From Triatoma infestans (taxonomy: Eukaryota > Arthropoda > Insecta > Hemiptera > Reduviidae), in NCBI GenBank assembly GCA_011037195.1, contig JAAEAF010003319.1, forward strand, positions 50,752 to 114,751: a DNA stretch of 64,000 nucleotides, in the 5' to 3' direction. Both the position numbers and the translations under genes were made by a program. Under the pieces are notes generated by a model. The model did not search any database, was not told where the DNA came from, and saw nothing but the letters and a program-made list of their open reading frames with translations. Shown piece by piece: positions 12,851 through 24,000 of the stretch. Position 1 is the stretch's first letter, and each line of letters opens with the position of its first letter.

Positions 12851-12936
12851 CTGTAAATAGAAGTAAGTGATAATCGTGTGAATTTTTACATAGATTTTCG
12901 TTTTAGAATTCTAAGATCTTATCGTTTATTATTTAA

Positions 12937-12971
12937 CTATCGATTATGAATGATAAGGATTTATCGATGTG
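12937..12971 (+). promoter_or_regulatory. Conserved ATCGAT pair upstream of gene A
   Basis: CTATCGATTATGAAT followed about 16 bp later by TTATCGATGTG. The same paired block is kept upstream of all four tandem genes (31103-31140, 46937-46974, 58243-58278). It resembles the insect DRE/BEAF motif TATCGATA but is not an exact match. Here it lies 1.4 kb before the start codon and may mark the promoter or a 5' UTR exon. Confidence 0.4.
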
Positions 12972-13846
12972 TAAGGAAAGTACTGCAGGTTACAGTGTGT
13001 GATAGCTGACAAGGGAAACAATGTAAAATGTATTGTCTATGTTAATCTGTGGGTTATTACAAGCTTTGACATTTTTCATTTTATTATTTGGATTGTAAAT
13101 TGTGTATTTTATATTTGAGAAAAATAAGTGTTTATTGTGAAAATATTCCCCCGTGTGCCATTCACTACCCTATTAAGTGAAATGAATAACCAGATGCCTA
13201 CAATATAAAAAATTTCATTGTTTTCCTAATAGTAGTTTTTCCTTTCTTTGATATCTTACAACCTTCTCAGAGGGTTATATTAATTTAAAGTGCTTTACCA
13301 GTAACCTTACCCATTTGTCAATTAAACAAATTTAATTAATAAAAGGATTTATTTATTCAATTTTTGTTTTGGAATTATGCCCGACATTAAGATCAGCCGC
13401 GGTAGCAGCGAAGACTAATAATATAAATTTCTATAAATCCAACGCGGACATTAAAAACAAACATTACCGATCGAGGAATATATACACATATGTATAAAAT
13501 GTATAGTCCTTAATGGTCATGGATAGAATGCTTTAGCGTATAGATAAAACAGTGCCCGTAAAGTGTGCACTCTACCAACGCTGTTGATATCTATTGTATA
13601 AAATATGTGCTCTACTCTAGTATAACCTTACTAGAGTAAGGTATTCAGTCATCTTTTGCTCGGGAGCCCCACGTACCACCCGTTGTTAAAAAAAAAAACC
13701 CTTAGCCGGTCAAACTCGAAAATAAGCGGATCAGTCATCTATTTTTGTGCGCTTACCGTCACGAGGGATGACCATAAGTAAAGTACAATCGTGATAATAA
13801 ATGTTTTGAAAAATAATAGTTTTAATTTTTGGCGATAGTGTACACT

Positions 13847-13908
13847 ACCAGAATCATGACGGTACAGCGCACACTATACCAGAATCATGACGGTACAGCG
13901 CACACAAT
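13847..13908 (+). repeat. Two-unit 31-bp tandem repeat
   Basis: Units 13847-13877 and 13878-13908 are almost identical (both begin ACCAGAATCATGACGGTACA), followed by a partial third ACCAG. It lies about 450 bp upstream of gene A and was not seen upstream of the other copies. Confidence 0.75.
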
Positions 13909-14358
13909 ACCAGCACCGATAAAACATTAAGTTGACATGCAAGCAAAATGTGCATAGAAGTTTTTACGTTGTTCATACCCTCCTCCACATCACCCCCAAA
14001 ATAAAGCCCCCTTCTTATACTCACTCACTCACCCACTATCCCCGCTATGAGAAAACGTTCATTTGCTTTTTCATATAAGAAACGTTCGGATTTTACCAAA
14101 TAAGTGCCTCCCAAAAAACGTATTCTACGTTGAATCTGTGTAATAAAAAATTTTACCCACATACAAAATTTAAGCTGAGTATGGGCGCTATTTTGCAATA
14201 AACAAAACATGTTAAAGTGAAATATTACATCATTATAGCTCACCTGTAATAATAGGATTTTTTTTTTTTTTAAGTAATTCAAACACTTATCTGAATGACT
14301 CATCGCTCGATTAAAAGCACTTGACCAGATCATATCTCCACAGCTACAACCTTCAGTT

Positions 14359-17300
14359 ATGGCCGGTGATTCAAGTGCTATGGACGTAATCAATGTTATA
14401 CGTTCTTTGGAAGGAGACACTTTGGGAGATATACGCAAGAAGTTTTTTAAATATATAATAAATCATAAAGATGCAATAAGTCCACATATAGGAACTATTT
14501 TAGCGTCATTCATTCCAGAAAATAATTTGGAGAAATTTTTCAAAATTAAACTAATAGATATATGGCGTAGAAAATCAGAACTTGCTCGAATTTTCGAAAT
14601 GGATGATACTTTTTATGTTTCACAAGCGCTTAAGTGTAAATGGTTTTTTAAAAATTTAGACATTGATTCTACTGTTTTTGTGAATGAAATTCTTCCCAAT
14701 TTATCATATTTTACCCGCCAGAAATTGATAAACCAATATTCCAAATATCTGAAGGACCATGCTAAAGCAGAAGAAATATTCAAGGCCTTACAAAAGCGAT
14801 ACGGGACTGCGTTTGCATTGAAAATACTCCCTGCCTGCAGTTCCAAATTTCTAGAAGCTACATTGCAAGTTACTAGAGCTCGACCAAACAAGAAACTAAT
14901 AAAATTATCATTTAAGTACCATCCAGATGTTATAAAGAATTTCTTTTGCTCGGTGTTAGAAAACAAAGCATCAGGTAACAGATTATATAAAAATTTTGAA
15001 TTAGGTAATTATAAAGAGACTTTAGGATTAATTGCCATTTATTATCCAGCATGTTTTATTGATATGTTTGTCAAATATAGAAGTGATTTACCTTATATGG
15101 TGCTTGGTACAAACGTTACCAAAAGATTTGCGAAAACTCACTCTACACTTGTTATTAAACATTTCAGTACATTAAACGAGGTACTGACACTGGAAAAAGT
15201 CATAAAATATATGAGCAAAACACAAATTGAAAATCTTCAGGCGTCATGCTTTCCTGAATCTATAATAAAATTCTTTAAACTGAGATGGCAAATTGAAAAT
15301 CTTGGTAAAATAACATCACGTCTTGAAGAAAGTGAAAGACATCAGATATTTCTTAGGAATTTTAAGAAATGTTATGATAAGGAAATGAGAATTGAGGATT
15401 TTGCAAACGTTATAGATCTAGATTTGATACTTTTATTACCAGTGGAAATGAGAATAGAATGGATTCAATTGAAGCTTCCTACTCTTGAACCTGAATGTAA
15501 AAAAGCAGAATATTTGAGTTATATGCCTCCTGACAGAGCTCTGCCACAAATTATGGAGATGGTTGTAAGACAAAAGGAAGTTACGGTGAGAGCCGATATG
15601 GTACAATATATGTTGAATTCAGCCATTAGATACAAAAAAACTCATAAACTGATGTCGGAGTGTTTTGCGTTCATTGTGCATAGGCTTAGGAATGACAATA
15701 GAGTGATACGAATGCAGGTGTTCACTGAACTTGAAGAAATGAAAGACATTCTCCTAAATATGTCTATAGAAGAATGGTTGACAGTTGAAGAATTTATTGA
15801 TCTAATAAGGATGAATGATGAAGAGGAAAACTTCAGGTATGGGTTTATAAAATTATTGTCAATAAGAATTGAGCGATATTTTGCAGAAGGAAGACCTATG
15901 GATGATGAAATAAGGGCATTCCTAGAATTAATTTTCTTTACGGATTATTATTATGATTTTAATCTTTGCAAAGGAACAATTTATCGTAAGAAATTCTTGG
16001 AAATTTGTGTTTCGGCTTTGCCAAATGTAGTTATTGAAAGGAAAAATGCTAAGGATGAAGCCCTCATATCACTATTTCGCGCTGTATGTGAATACAATCA
16101 CTCTTTTAAGCGTGATAAAATTGATGGCTCTCAATGGTTATTGACTGAAGTAGAAAGATTATTAAAGTCTAAAGAATGTGGTGACTACTCCAAATCAAGT
16201 TTACTCAAGTCAATTTCGAAAGATAGGGACATAAAGGAAAAAATGTATTATAACATTTTTCTTTTTGAACCCAATGTTGATGTAATCAGATATGTGCTGA
16301 ATGCCAATCCTTTGCAAATAAACCAACATAAAGAGTCTTTGATGAAGGAAATACTCAGCAGTAAAAAAATAAGGCGTTATTTTAAATTTTGTAATACAAT
16401 TACGCAATACAGTCCTTTTGGATTGCCGTTGGCGTTTCGAGAATTGTGTGAACATGTGATAAAGGCAGAAGATATGGATCCTGAATTTTACAAACCTTCC
16501 TTCAAACCAAATGCCTTTACACTTCTTTCTATTCTTATGCCAACAAAGGATTATATCAATACTATCAAAGCATATGCACCGACGAAGCAAGAAATCGGAA
16601 GATATTCTGAGGAAAATAAATTGGAGTATAAGATTCAAGTGGCCATTGCTTCTAGTCTAAAATTGGTTACTTCACCAATGGAAATCCTGCACTGTGTAAA
16701 ATACTATGCATTTGGTGATTATTTAAAATTTGTATTAGGCTCTGTAAACAGTATCTGTACGAAAGTTCCTGAAAAAAAGATTTTGCCATTGCTTCTTGAA
16801 ATGTTAGATTGTCCTGTATCCTTGAAGAAAAATATCATAAGATCTTATTGCAAAGTTGCACCTGCTGTTGATGCTGGAAAATTAATGGTTTCATTATTAG
16901 CTGAAGAAAAAAATATATCATTAAGACTTATGTTACTAGAAGAGATTTTTCATTTTTTTTTGTCTGATCCTTGTGAAGAAAGATTTATACTTTTCAAAAC
17001 AGCATACAGTCAATTAACCCAGAAAGATGTTAAATGCTTGGATCGATTATTTAATTTGATAAAAATTCCTGATAAATTTGTTGCTCCGTTTATTGAATTG
17101 TTGTGGGAAGTGGTACAATTAAAAGAAGCCACACTGGTATCAAGCAATAGAAATAAGATCATTGAAATGATCGATAGTGAAATTATATGTTTACTTACTG
17201 AAGACTTTTTTGACCTTTTATTGAAACAGACATTTTCAAATGATAATTTAGCGGATGGTTTACAATTTATAACTAGTTATATTTTGCATGCACCAGAAGA

Positions 17301-18179
17301 AACATCTCTAATGTCTAGACTAGATAAAATTGCTAAATATGTGGTAGATATTGTTAAAAATGATTGGAATAAATTCAATCCTAACTGCAAGGTTGTATTT
17401 AAAAGTAAAAACTTCTTATATCGTATAACAGAAAGTATATGCCGAGGAAGCTTTGAAAATTTAAAATTGAAAATCTGTCCACGCTTTTTATTAGAAAAGT
17501 GGAAATTATTTCTTTTGTCTCTGTTTTCGGCCAATGAAATAGTTGATGAATTATTGCTACTGGAATCAACAATTTTTATAACTACCTATGACCTGAAAAA
17601 AGGTTAATTTTTTTTTCTCTTTTTTGATTAATACTTAGGTTTATAATATTTCTATTTGTATCGTCCCAATAATTTTGAAGTAATTATTATTAGTTTATAG
17701 ATCAATAACACATTATTCGGAATTTTTTAAATTTTTTCATCTAATTGTTTACCGAAATGTGGATAAATCCGAAATCTAGTATATTTACGATGAAGTTTAT
17801 GATTTCTGATTGGTAAATTAATGAATTATTTATATTTACAGATGATTTTATCGCAGAACTGGCCAAGTTTTATGAAGATTTATTAGCCAAGTATTGCACA
17901 TCTTATGGAAATGAAATAATTACTTCTGTGGTTTCTTGTCTTCCAAACTGTTTAGAAAAGGAACGTCTTAGACTGGCTAAAGCCTTTCTTTGCGAAAATA
18001 AGTCTTATCAAGCTCAGTTAATGGCAATTAAGTTAATAGATACAACAATAACAGAAGAAATTAGCACATATAAAATAATTATTGAAAGCCTTCTTAAGTG
18101 TACACATCCACATGTGAAGTATGCTGCCGAAAGTTTTATGAGAAAACTTAATTCAGAAGTGGAAATTTCGGGGGATTAA
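14359..18179 (+). CDS. Tandem gene family member A: large helix-rich protein of unknown function
   Basis: Two exons, 14359-17602 and 17842-18179, join through a GT-AG phase-1 intron (…AAAAAAG|GT … TTTACAG|ATGATTTT) to give 1193 residues. ATG at 14359 (MAGDSSAMD) matches the start of copy D. No signal peptide, membrane segment or familiar catalytic motif was seen. The protein is rich in Leu, Ile, Lys and Phe, with repeated 30-40-residue stretches that look like amphipathic helix pairs. A HEAT/ARM-type alpha-solenoid is my inference. Blocks best kept between copies include residues 20-150 (SFIPENNLEKFFKIKL), 713-735 (PSFKPNAFTLLSILMP) and the second exon (LLKCTHPHVKYAAESFMRKL). Residues about 313-408 are encoded by DNA almost identical to copy B. 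The intron (239 bp) is the shortest of the four. I do not recognise the family. Confidence 0.85.
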
Positions 18180-18345
18180 TTTCTTGAAATAGTTGCATTT
18201 TAAAAATCTATTATATAAGGTCATGGTAATGAAATGTAAATAATTGTATGTTATATATGATGTGTGAATGAGGCAATAATATTTTGTGTTTGGAAATGTT
18301 CTTTATCAATTTGCAATATTTTAAACATAAACATCTAATAATTTA

Positions 18346-18351
18346 AATAAA
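18346..18351 (+). promoter_or_regulatory. Poly(A) signal of gene A
   Basis: AATAAA lies 167 bp after the stop codon, in 3' DNA conserved among copies (TTTAAATAAAGTGATTGTAT also occurs after B). Its conservation supports a real 3' end. Confidence 0.6.
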
Positions 18352-19099
18352 GTGATTGTATTGAGAAATATGTGCAACTATTTATTTCCAAAGTCTGGGA
18401 TCTTTATGTTATATTATGATGAATTATCTAGATTTTATGCGTTGCTTCTTGCTTCACTTTATTGGTTTTGACTGCTTTCTTTTCTTTTTCTCATACATTA
18501 CTAGAGTATATCTATTAAGTTTGTGTTGAGAGTTGACTTCAAATTTAAGTTTCTGTCACGGCCACACAAACTTATAATGTGAGCGGGGTAGATAGTAGGC
18601 TAAGGGTTATTTAATTGCGGTCCCCTAATTAATTATTTGGTCCCTTAATTAATGAAGTATATGTCCTTGGGATTTATGTTTATATAGTTGTATAAGTTTA
18701 TATATTATTGGAATAGTGCTATATTAGTCTGGGTTGTATGATAGTTGTATAGATTGTATAGTTATATACTATATAATGTGTTCCTTAGAGTCTGTTAATT
18801 AATAATAAATGTATCAAACTTAAAAGTGTGACTTACTTTGGGTTCCTTGGCCAAGCCTTACACCAGGTTTTTTACTTTCTCTTAGTATGAAGAGGAGTAG
18901 TTTGCAATTGTGTCAATTTTTTTGAAATTGTACCGAAAATACAATTTTCACTTCCACGGCCATGAAATAATGGTTTCTGCGAATAGTCTACGTGTGTGTG
19001 TAAACCAAATATTTCAAAAAGAAAAAATTACAGGAGTTTATTTTGGACGTTTGACCATTACAGGCGATAGGATATTAAGGTTTCTAATATTGCTTTAAA
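18352..19099 (+). other. 3' flank of gene A shared with the other copies
   Basis: Parts (for example 18860-19099, with TTACAGGAGTTTATTTTGGA and GCGATAGGATATTAAGG) match DNA downstream of copy C (52830-52900) and a second flank at 55550-55625. The open frame 18910-19098 is not conserved as coding and is not called as a gene. Confidence 0.6.
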
Positions 19100-19101
19100 T
19101 A

Positions 19102-20519
19102 TACCGGGTGTTTCAGAATTGTTCGACACTATTTTAGATATGTATTCTGTAGCAAAATTAAACATAAAAGTTCATATACATATACGTTTTAAATCAATTA
19201 ATTGCAAAGATATTGAGGCATGAAGATATTTATTTAACAACACAATAATTCAACTGTTCAAAGTGGTCACCGTTGTGTTCAATGCAGCATTCAGCACGGC
19301 AAGCTTCTTTGGCACTTCTTACAGCATCAGGATGATGCTTGATAGGCTTTTAGCTCTTTTGCATGCCAATAGACGTAGAATAAACCATAGACTTCATCCA
19401 GTCCCATAAAAAATAATCTAACGGCGTTAGATCGGGAGATCTTGTTGGCCATTTAACAAGTCCGTTTCGACCAACCCATCGGTTACCATATGTTGCGTTT
19501 AAATTATCAGTCACAATATGAGAATAGTTAGGTGGAGCAGCGTCATGCATAAACCAGAGCCTCATATCTTCTAGACGCTCATAAAAGTTATTTTGCAAAA
19601 AATGTAAGTAAGATATTCCTGAATGCCTAGTTGACAAAAAGAAAGGGCCGATTAGATTGTCGCCCAGATGAACATACCAGACATTTAATGATAAGGTATG
19701 TTGGTAATGTGTAGTAGCTATCGTATGAGGGTTTTCTTCGACCCAAATATGGGTGTTTCGAAAATTAGTAATCCCATTTCTAGTAAAGCAAAATTCATCG
19801 GTAACAAGCAGGTAGGAAGTTAGGATCTCGTGTGTATTGTTGAAATATCCACTGGAAGAAATTTCTGCACTTGCTGTAATCTTGTGATAACAAATCATGC
19901 ACATGCGTAATGTGAAATGGATGCAGTCGTTGTTCGTAGAGTAATATGGAAGCGAATTCACAATCTGCTGGTGCTAATACTAGGAGATAACTGAACACCT
20001 TCCAGTATTTCTTCTTCAATCCTTGTCGACCGGCGTATACTCATTCAGGCTTTACTGTGCATTTCCCTAAGACGTCTTCCAATGGCTAAACGTTTTTAAG
20101 ATTTGGTATTCTTTGGTTGGGAAATTTTTCATGATATCTTCGAACACCATTTTTAGTACCACACCATAAGTTAAAAGCATGGATGTTTATTCTGAAAAAG
20201 TGAAAAAAATGTTGGTGTCTCCCATGGTAATACACAAAATACTAAAAATACTGGCTCACAGTATTCATTCACACGCACAGAACTTTCACAAACAGTGTTT
20301 AATATTAACAGTCAAACGCTAACAAATAAACGCTATGCATTTGTTAATTACGATATGCAATTGTTAGTACGATACTTTTGGACTTTCGATAAATAAATCT
20401 TAATCTTCAATATCTCTGTAAAAATTGATTTAAAACATATGTGTATATGAACTTTAATGTTTATTTTTTGCTACAGAACACACCTAAAATAGTGCCGTGC
20501 AATTCTGAGACACCCGGTA
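19102..20519 (-). mobile_element. Tc1/mariner-superfamily transposon with degenerate transposase
   Basis: Inverted ends TACCGGGTGTTTCAGAATTG and the complement of CAATTCTGAGACACCCGGTA bound the element, with TA target duplications at 19100-19101 and 20520-20521. Minus-strand frames (about 20080-19350) encode a DDE transposase C-half with RLWFMHDAAPPNYS and KWPTRSPDLTPLDYFLWDW, typical of an insect-wide Tc1/mariner-like group. The amino half is broken by a frameshift near 19800-19960. It interrupts 3' flank DNA of gene A; the uninterrupted version is seen at 52895. Confidence 0.9.
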
Positions 20520-20521
20520 TA

Positions 20522-21077
20522 GTTCTGGCTGAAACTCGAAATTACAACCATACTTCAATATTCATTTTGAGCTGTTTGAATAAAAAAAAAATTGAGTTTA
20601 AATATTTCTAAACCATTATTTTAACGTGGTGTAAGTTTTTTGAGATAACACCTATATGATAAAAAGCGAACAGTTTTCTTAGATTAAAAACCGAACGAAC
20701 GTTTTCTCACATGGAAACGCAAATATTTTCTCATAATGTTAATGAATGAATGTTAATGAATCATCATTTCTGATGATGTAGCTCATATAGTTAGTAACTC
20801 TCTCTGTTTATTACATAATTTGAGTTTAGTTTGTTTTATGGAAAATATATCCAACACCGATTAACATTTTTTTTATCTTTATCCCTGAAGAAGACAATAA
20901 ATTTGTCGAAACGTTGGAAAAGATTTAAAAAAAGTGTACATTTTATTGACCGCTCCTCGAGATCTCCTTTAGTTATTTTCTCATAATAAAAAGTTATGAA
21001 CATTGAGTAATTGGGAGTTAGTGAGGGGTGGAAAAATTTAAAATGTATTCTACGCATGATGCAACAGATTGCACAAA
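20522..21077 (+). other. Continuation of the gene A 3' flank
   Basis: Matches 55860-56120 (for example TATGATAAAAAGCGAAC and ACGCATGATGCAAC), so this is the other side of the transposon insertion. It ends abruptly at the exon-1 remnant starting at 21078. A CTGAAGA-hairpin-GAAACG motif lies at 20885-20917. Confidence 0.55.
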
Positions 21078-24000
21078 TTGGAAATTATTTATTTTGTCTC
21101 TATTTTCGGCCAATGAAATAGTTGGTGAATTATTGCTACTCTGTTTTTTTTTGGGCTTCAGTTTTCGCTATACTAGCCATAACAAATATATATTTATTTT
21201 GAACTTGACTACCTATAAAGACTTGTCTACACATTTTTTTTTTTTTATTATATTTAAACTGTAATGTGATCGGACCGTTGAGGCACATCAATGTTCCTTT
21301 TGCAGCAGGAAAGAATCGAAGGACACATATCACTATGTGGCTGTGTGTCCCACATTAAGAGATATTAGGCGGAGGATTTTTGGGAGGGATGTGCTCTCAC
21401 GGACTGAATTAATAATGTTACTTAATGGACAGGACTTGGAAAAGTTCTACCAGTATCACCTATCTGCTTTTTAATATTGAAAATTTTATGTGGAGGAATT
21501 CAATTTTTAGATAGATATTAATCTCTTTTTTCAAATGTATAGATTGCAACTCTGCAGATGAACCAAGGTTCATGCATTGTGTTGTTTGTATAAAAAAAAA
21601 TTGAAAAAATATAATTTAATGTAGTATTTTTCTTAATAAACACCTTATTATTATACACTTTTTTTTTTCCTTCAATAACTTAAAATCTTAATCAGATCAA
21701 TGCATGAATATCATTTAATATCATTTACATAAATAGATACATAAACTTCCTTCTCACTTAATACTGAGCAGTATGAAAATGGACAAATTAATTTTTTGCT
21801 AAATCCATCAAACATTGTTTTCCTTTGCATTCTGAATTTAGAGCACTCCATTATTATATGACTTAAAACCTCAACGGACCCACAATCTGAACAGTACGGA
21901 TTATGTTTTTTCCGTATTTTATGAAGATATTTGCCGCTAATTCCGTGGTTACTCCTTAATCTATTTAAGACCGTACAATATTTTTTTTGGGTATCCTTCA
22001 TGAGAAAAACCAAGGTTTTAATCCGACTGTAGGGATAATACTTTTATAAAACCTTCCAGTATTGCTAAGGTCGTAAAAAGATTGCCATTTTTTAGTTGCT
22101 CTTATGTTTATTTTTCTTCGGTGGTATTTCAATTTTATGCTCGTTACCCTGCTCCGCTGCTCTTTTAGCAAATCGGTCTACTTTCTCATTATGTTTTATA
22201 CCTACAAGAGCTTTTACCCAATATAGAACTAAATTTTTCCCCAGTTTTGTTGCTTTATTTATAAGATCAACTAAATGGATTATTAAATTGCCGTCTGAAG
22301 TGTGTCCATCACCAGTATTCCCCAGATTCATAATTAAACTTATACTGTCACTGAAAATGACAGTATTCTTCTGTTGCAAAGACATAATGTATCTAACGGC
22401 TTTGGTTATTGCTACTACTTCTGCTGAATAATTAGAAGTATATCGTGGTAGTTTATATAGACCATATATGTTTAAAGCAGGATCGTAACAGGCTGCTCCT
22501 ACATTTTCTTCTTTTCGGGATCCATCAGTAAAAATATAATTGAAATCAGGCCACATTTCTTTCACGTCCATGCTAAACAAAATATTCCTGCTGTAGATGG
22601 AATTATCTACAGATAATGTATTTTGAATAATCCCTTAGACAACCATGTTAATATTAGTAAACAGTATATTAAAATCTACATTAAACACAGGCAATATCTC
22701 TCGCTTCTATATATATATTAATTCTATACGGCGCTGTTTCTATGAAACTGGCTGTCAAAGGAGGGGTGTTCTTTTTTTTTTCTAATAACTTAATGTTAAC
22801 TAACACTTTTGTATTTAACTCCCTACTTTTTTTATAAAGTTTGTGATTGGCACTCATAACTACCGTTACAAACTTCTAAAGGCTGAACATTTCCTTCCAC
22901 TTGCATTACATCATTAGGTGTATCGTGTAAATAACCCATAGCCAGTCTTAGACACTTATTCTGAATGACGTCAAGAGGTTTCAGAGTAGTTTTGCATGCT
23001 TCTCCGTAAAATATGGAACCATAATCAATTACTGGTATAATGGTAGACTTGTAAAATAGAAGGCTTGTGTTTGGGTCTGAACCCCACTTCGTAAGCCAGA
23101 AGCTTCTCATTATATTCATCAATTTGGTGGATCTTACAGCTATCTGGTTTATGTGCATTTTCCAATTCAGAATTTTGTCTAAATATAAACCTAAAAATTT
23201 GGCGGACGATTTAATTGGAAATTTACAGTTTCCCAACATAATTTCATTTCCTAGCGGTTACCTTCTTTTACTGCTAAATGTACATAAATAACTTTTGCTT
23301 TGGGATATCGTTAAACCTGTCCTGTCGCTCCATTTTACGAGTTCGGACACTGCTAAATCTAATGCATCAATTCCATCCTCAATAGATAAAGCGCTAGTAT
23401 ATATGCAAAGCTCATCCGCGTACTGTATTATTTTAATATTGGCCGGCAAAATATTTCCAGTCTTCGCCACATAAACCGAATAAAGTAAAGGGCTCAGAAT
23501 CCCGCCTTGGGAGGGCCCTTGGTAGCTATTCTGGGGCCTATAACTGTAGAATTCAGTCTAAGAAATATTTCCCTATCAACCAATAACTTCATTATATTTC
23601 TTACAAATTTATTCGGGAAACCTAATTTTTCCATGTTTTGGAATAAAATCTGATGATTTACATTATGATACGCAGCAGTTATATCTAAGAACAAGGCCAA
23701 GACGGTTTTTCCAGAAGTGAAAGACAGCTGACAGTCCGTTATAAATTGCGCTTGAACAAAGAAGACAGACTTCCCTTTGCGAAAACCAAACTGTGACTGT
23801 GGAAGCTTATCGTTTTTCTCTAACCAATGCTCCATACGAAGTTTTATTATTTTTTGAATGTCTTTAGTATGCATGAAGACAAAGAGATTTGGCGATAGAA
23901 ATCAGCCAGGTGAGTAGGTTTATCGGGTTTTAATATAGGAACAACATGTATTTTTTTCAGGACGAAGGAAACTCACCAGACGACCATATTTTTTTAAATA

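Noticed and set aside
14025..14438. 137-codon minus-strand frame overlapping the start of gene A
   Set aside because: It runs antisense into conserved exon 1 and shows no recognised domain.
16210..16638. Minus-strand open frames inside the tandem genes (also 14613-14966, 32206-32559, 48051-48404, 61167-61400)
   Set aside because: They lie antisense to conserved coding DNA and recur only because the sense strand is conserved. No independent start, splice or motif support.
18910..19098. Small gene downstream of A (also 52712-52897)
   Set aside because: Homologous flanks after the other copies do not preserve the frame, so it is non-coding flank.
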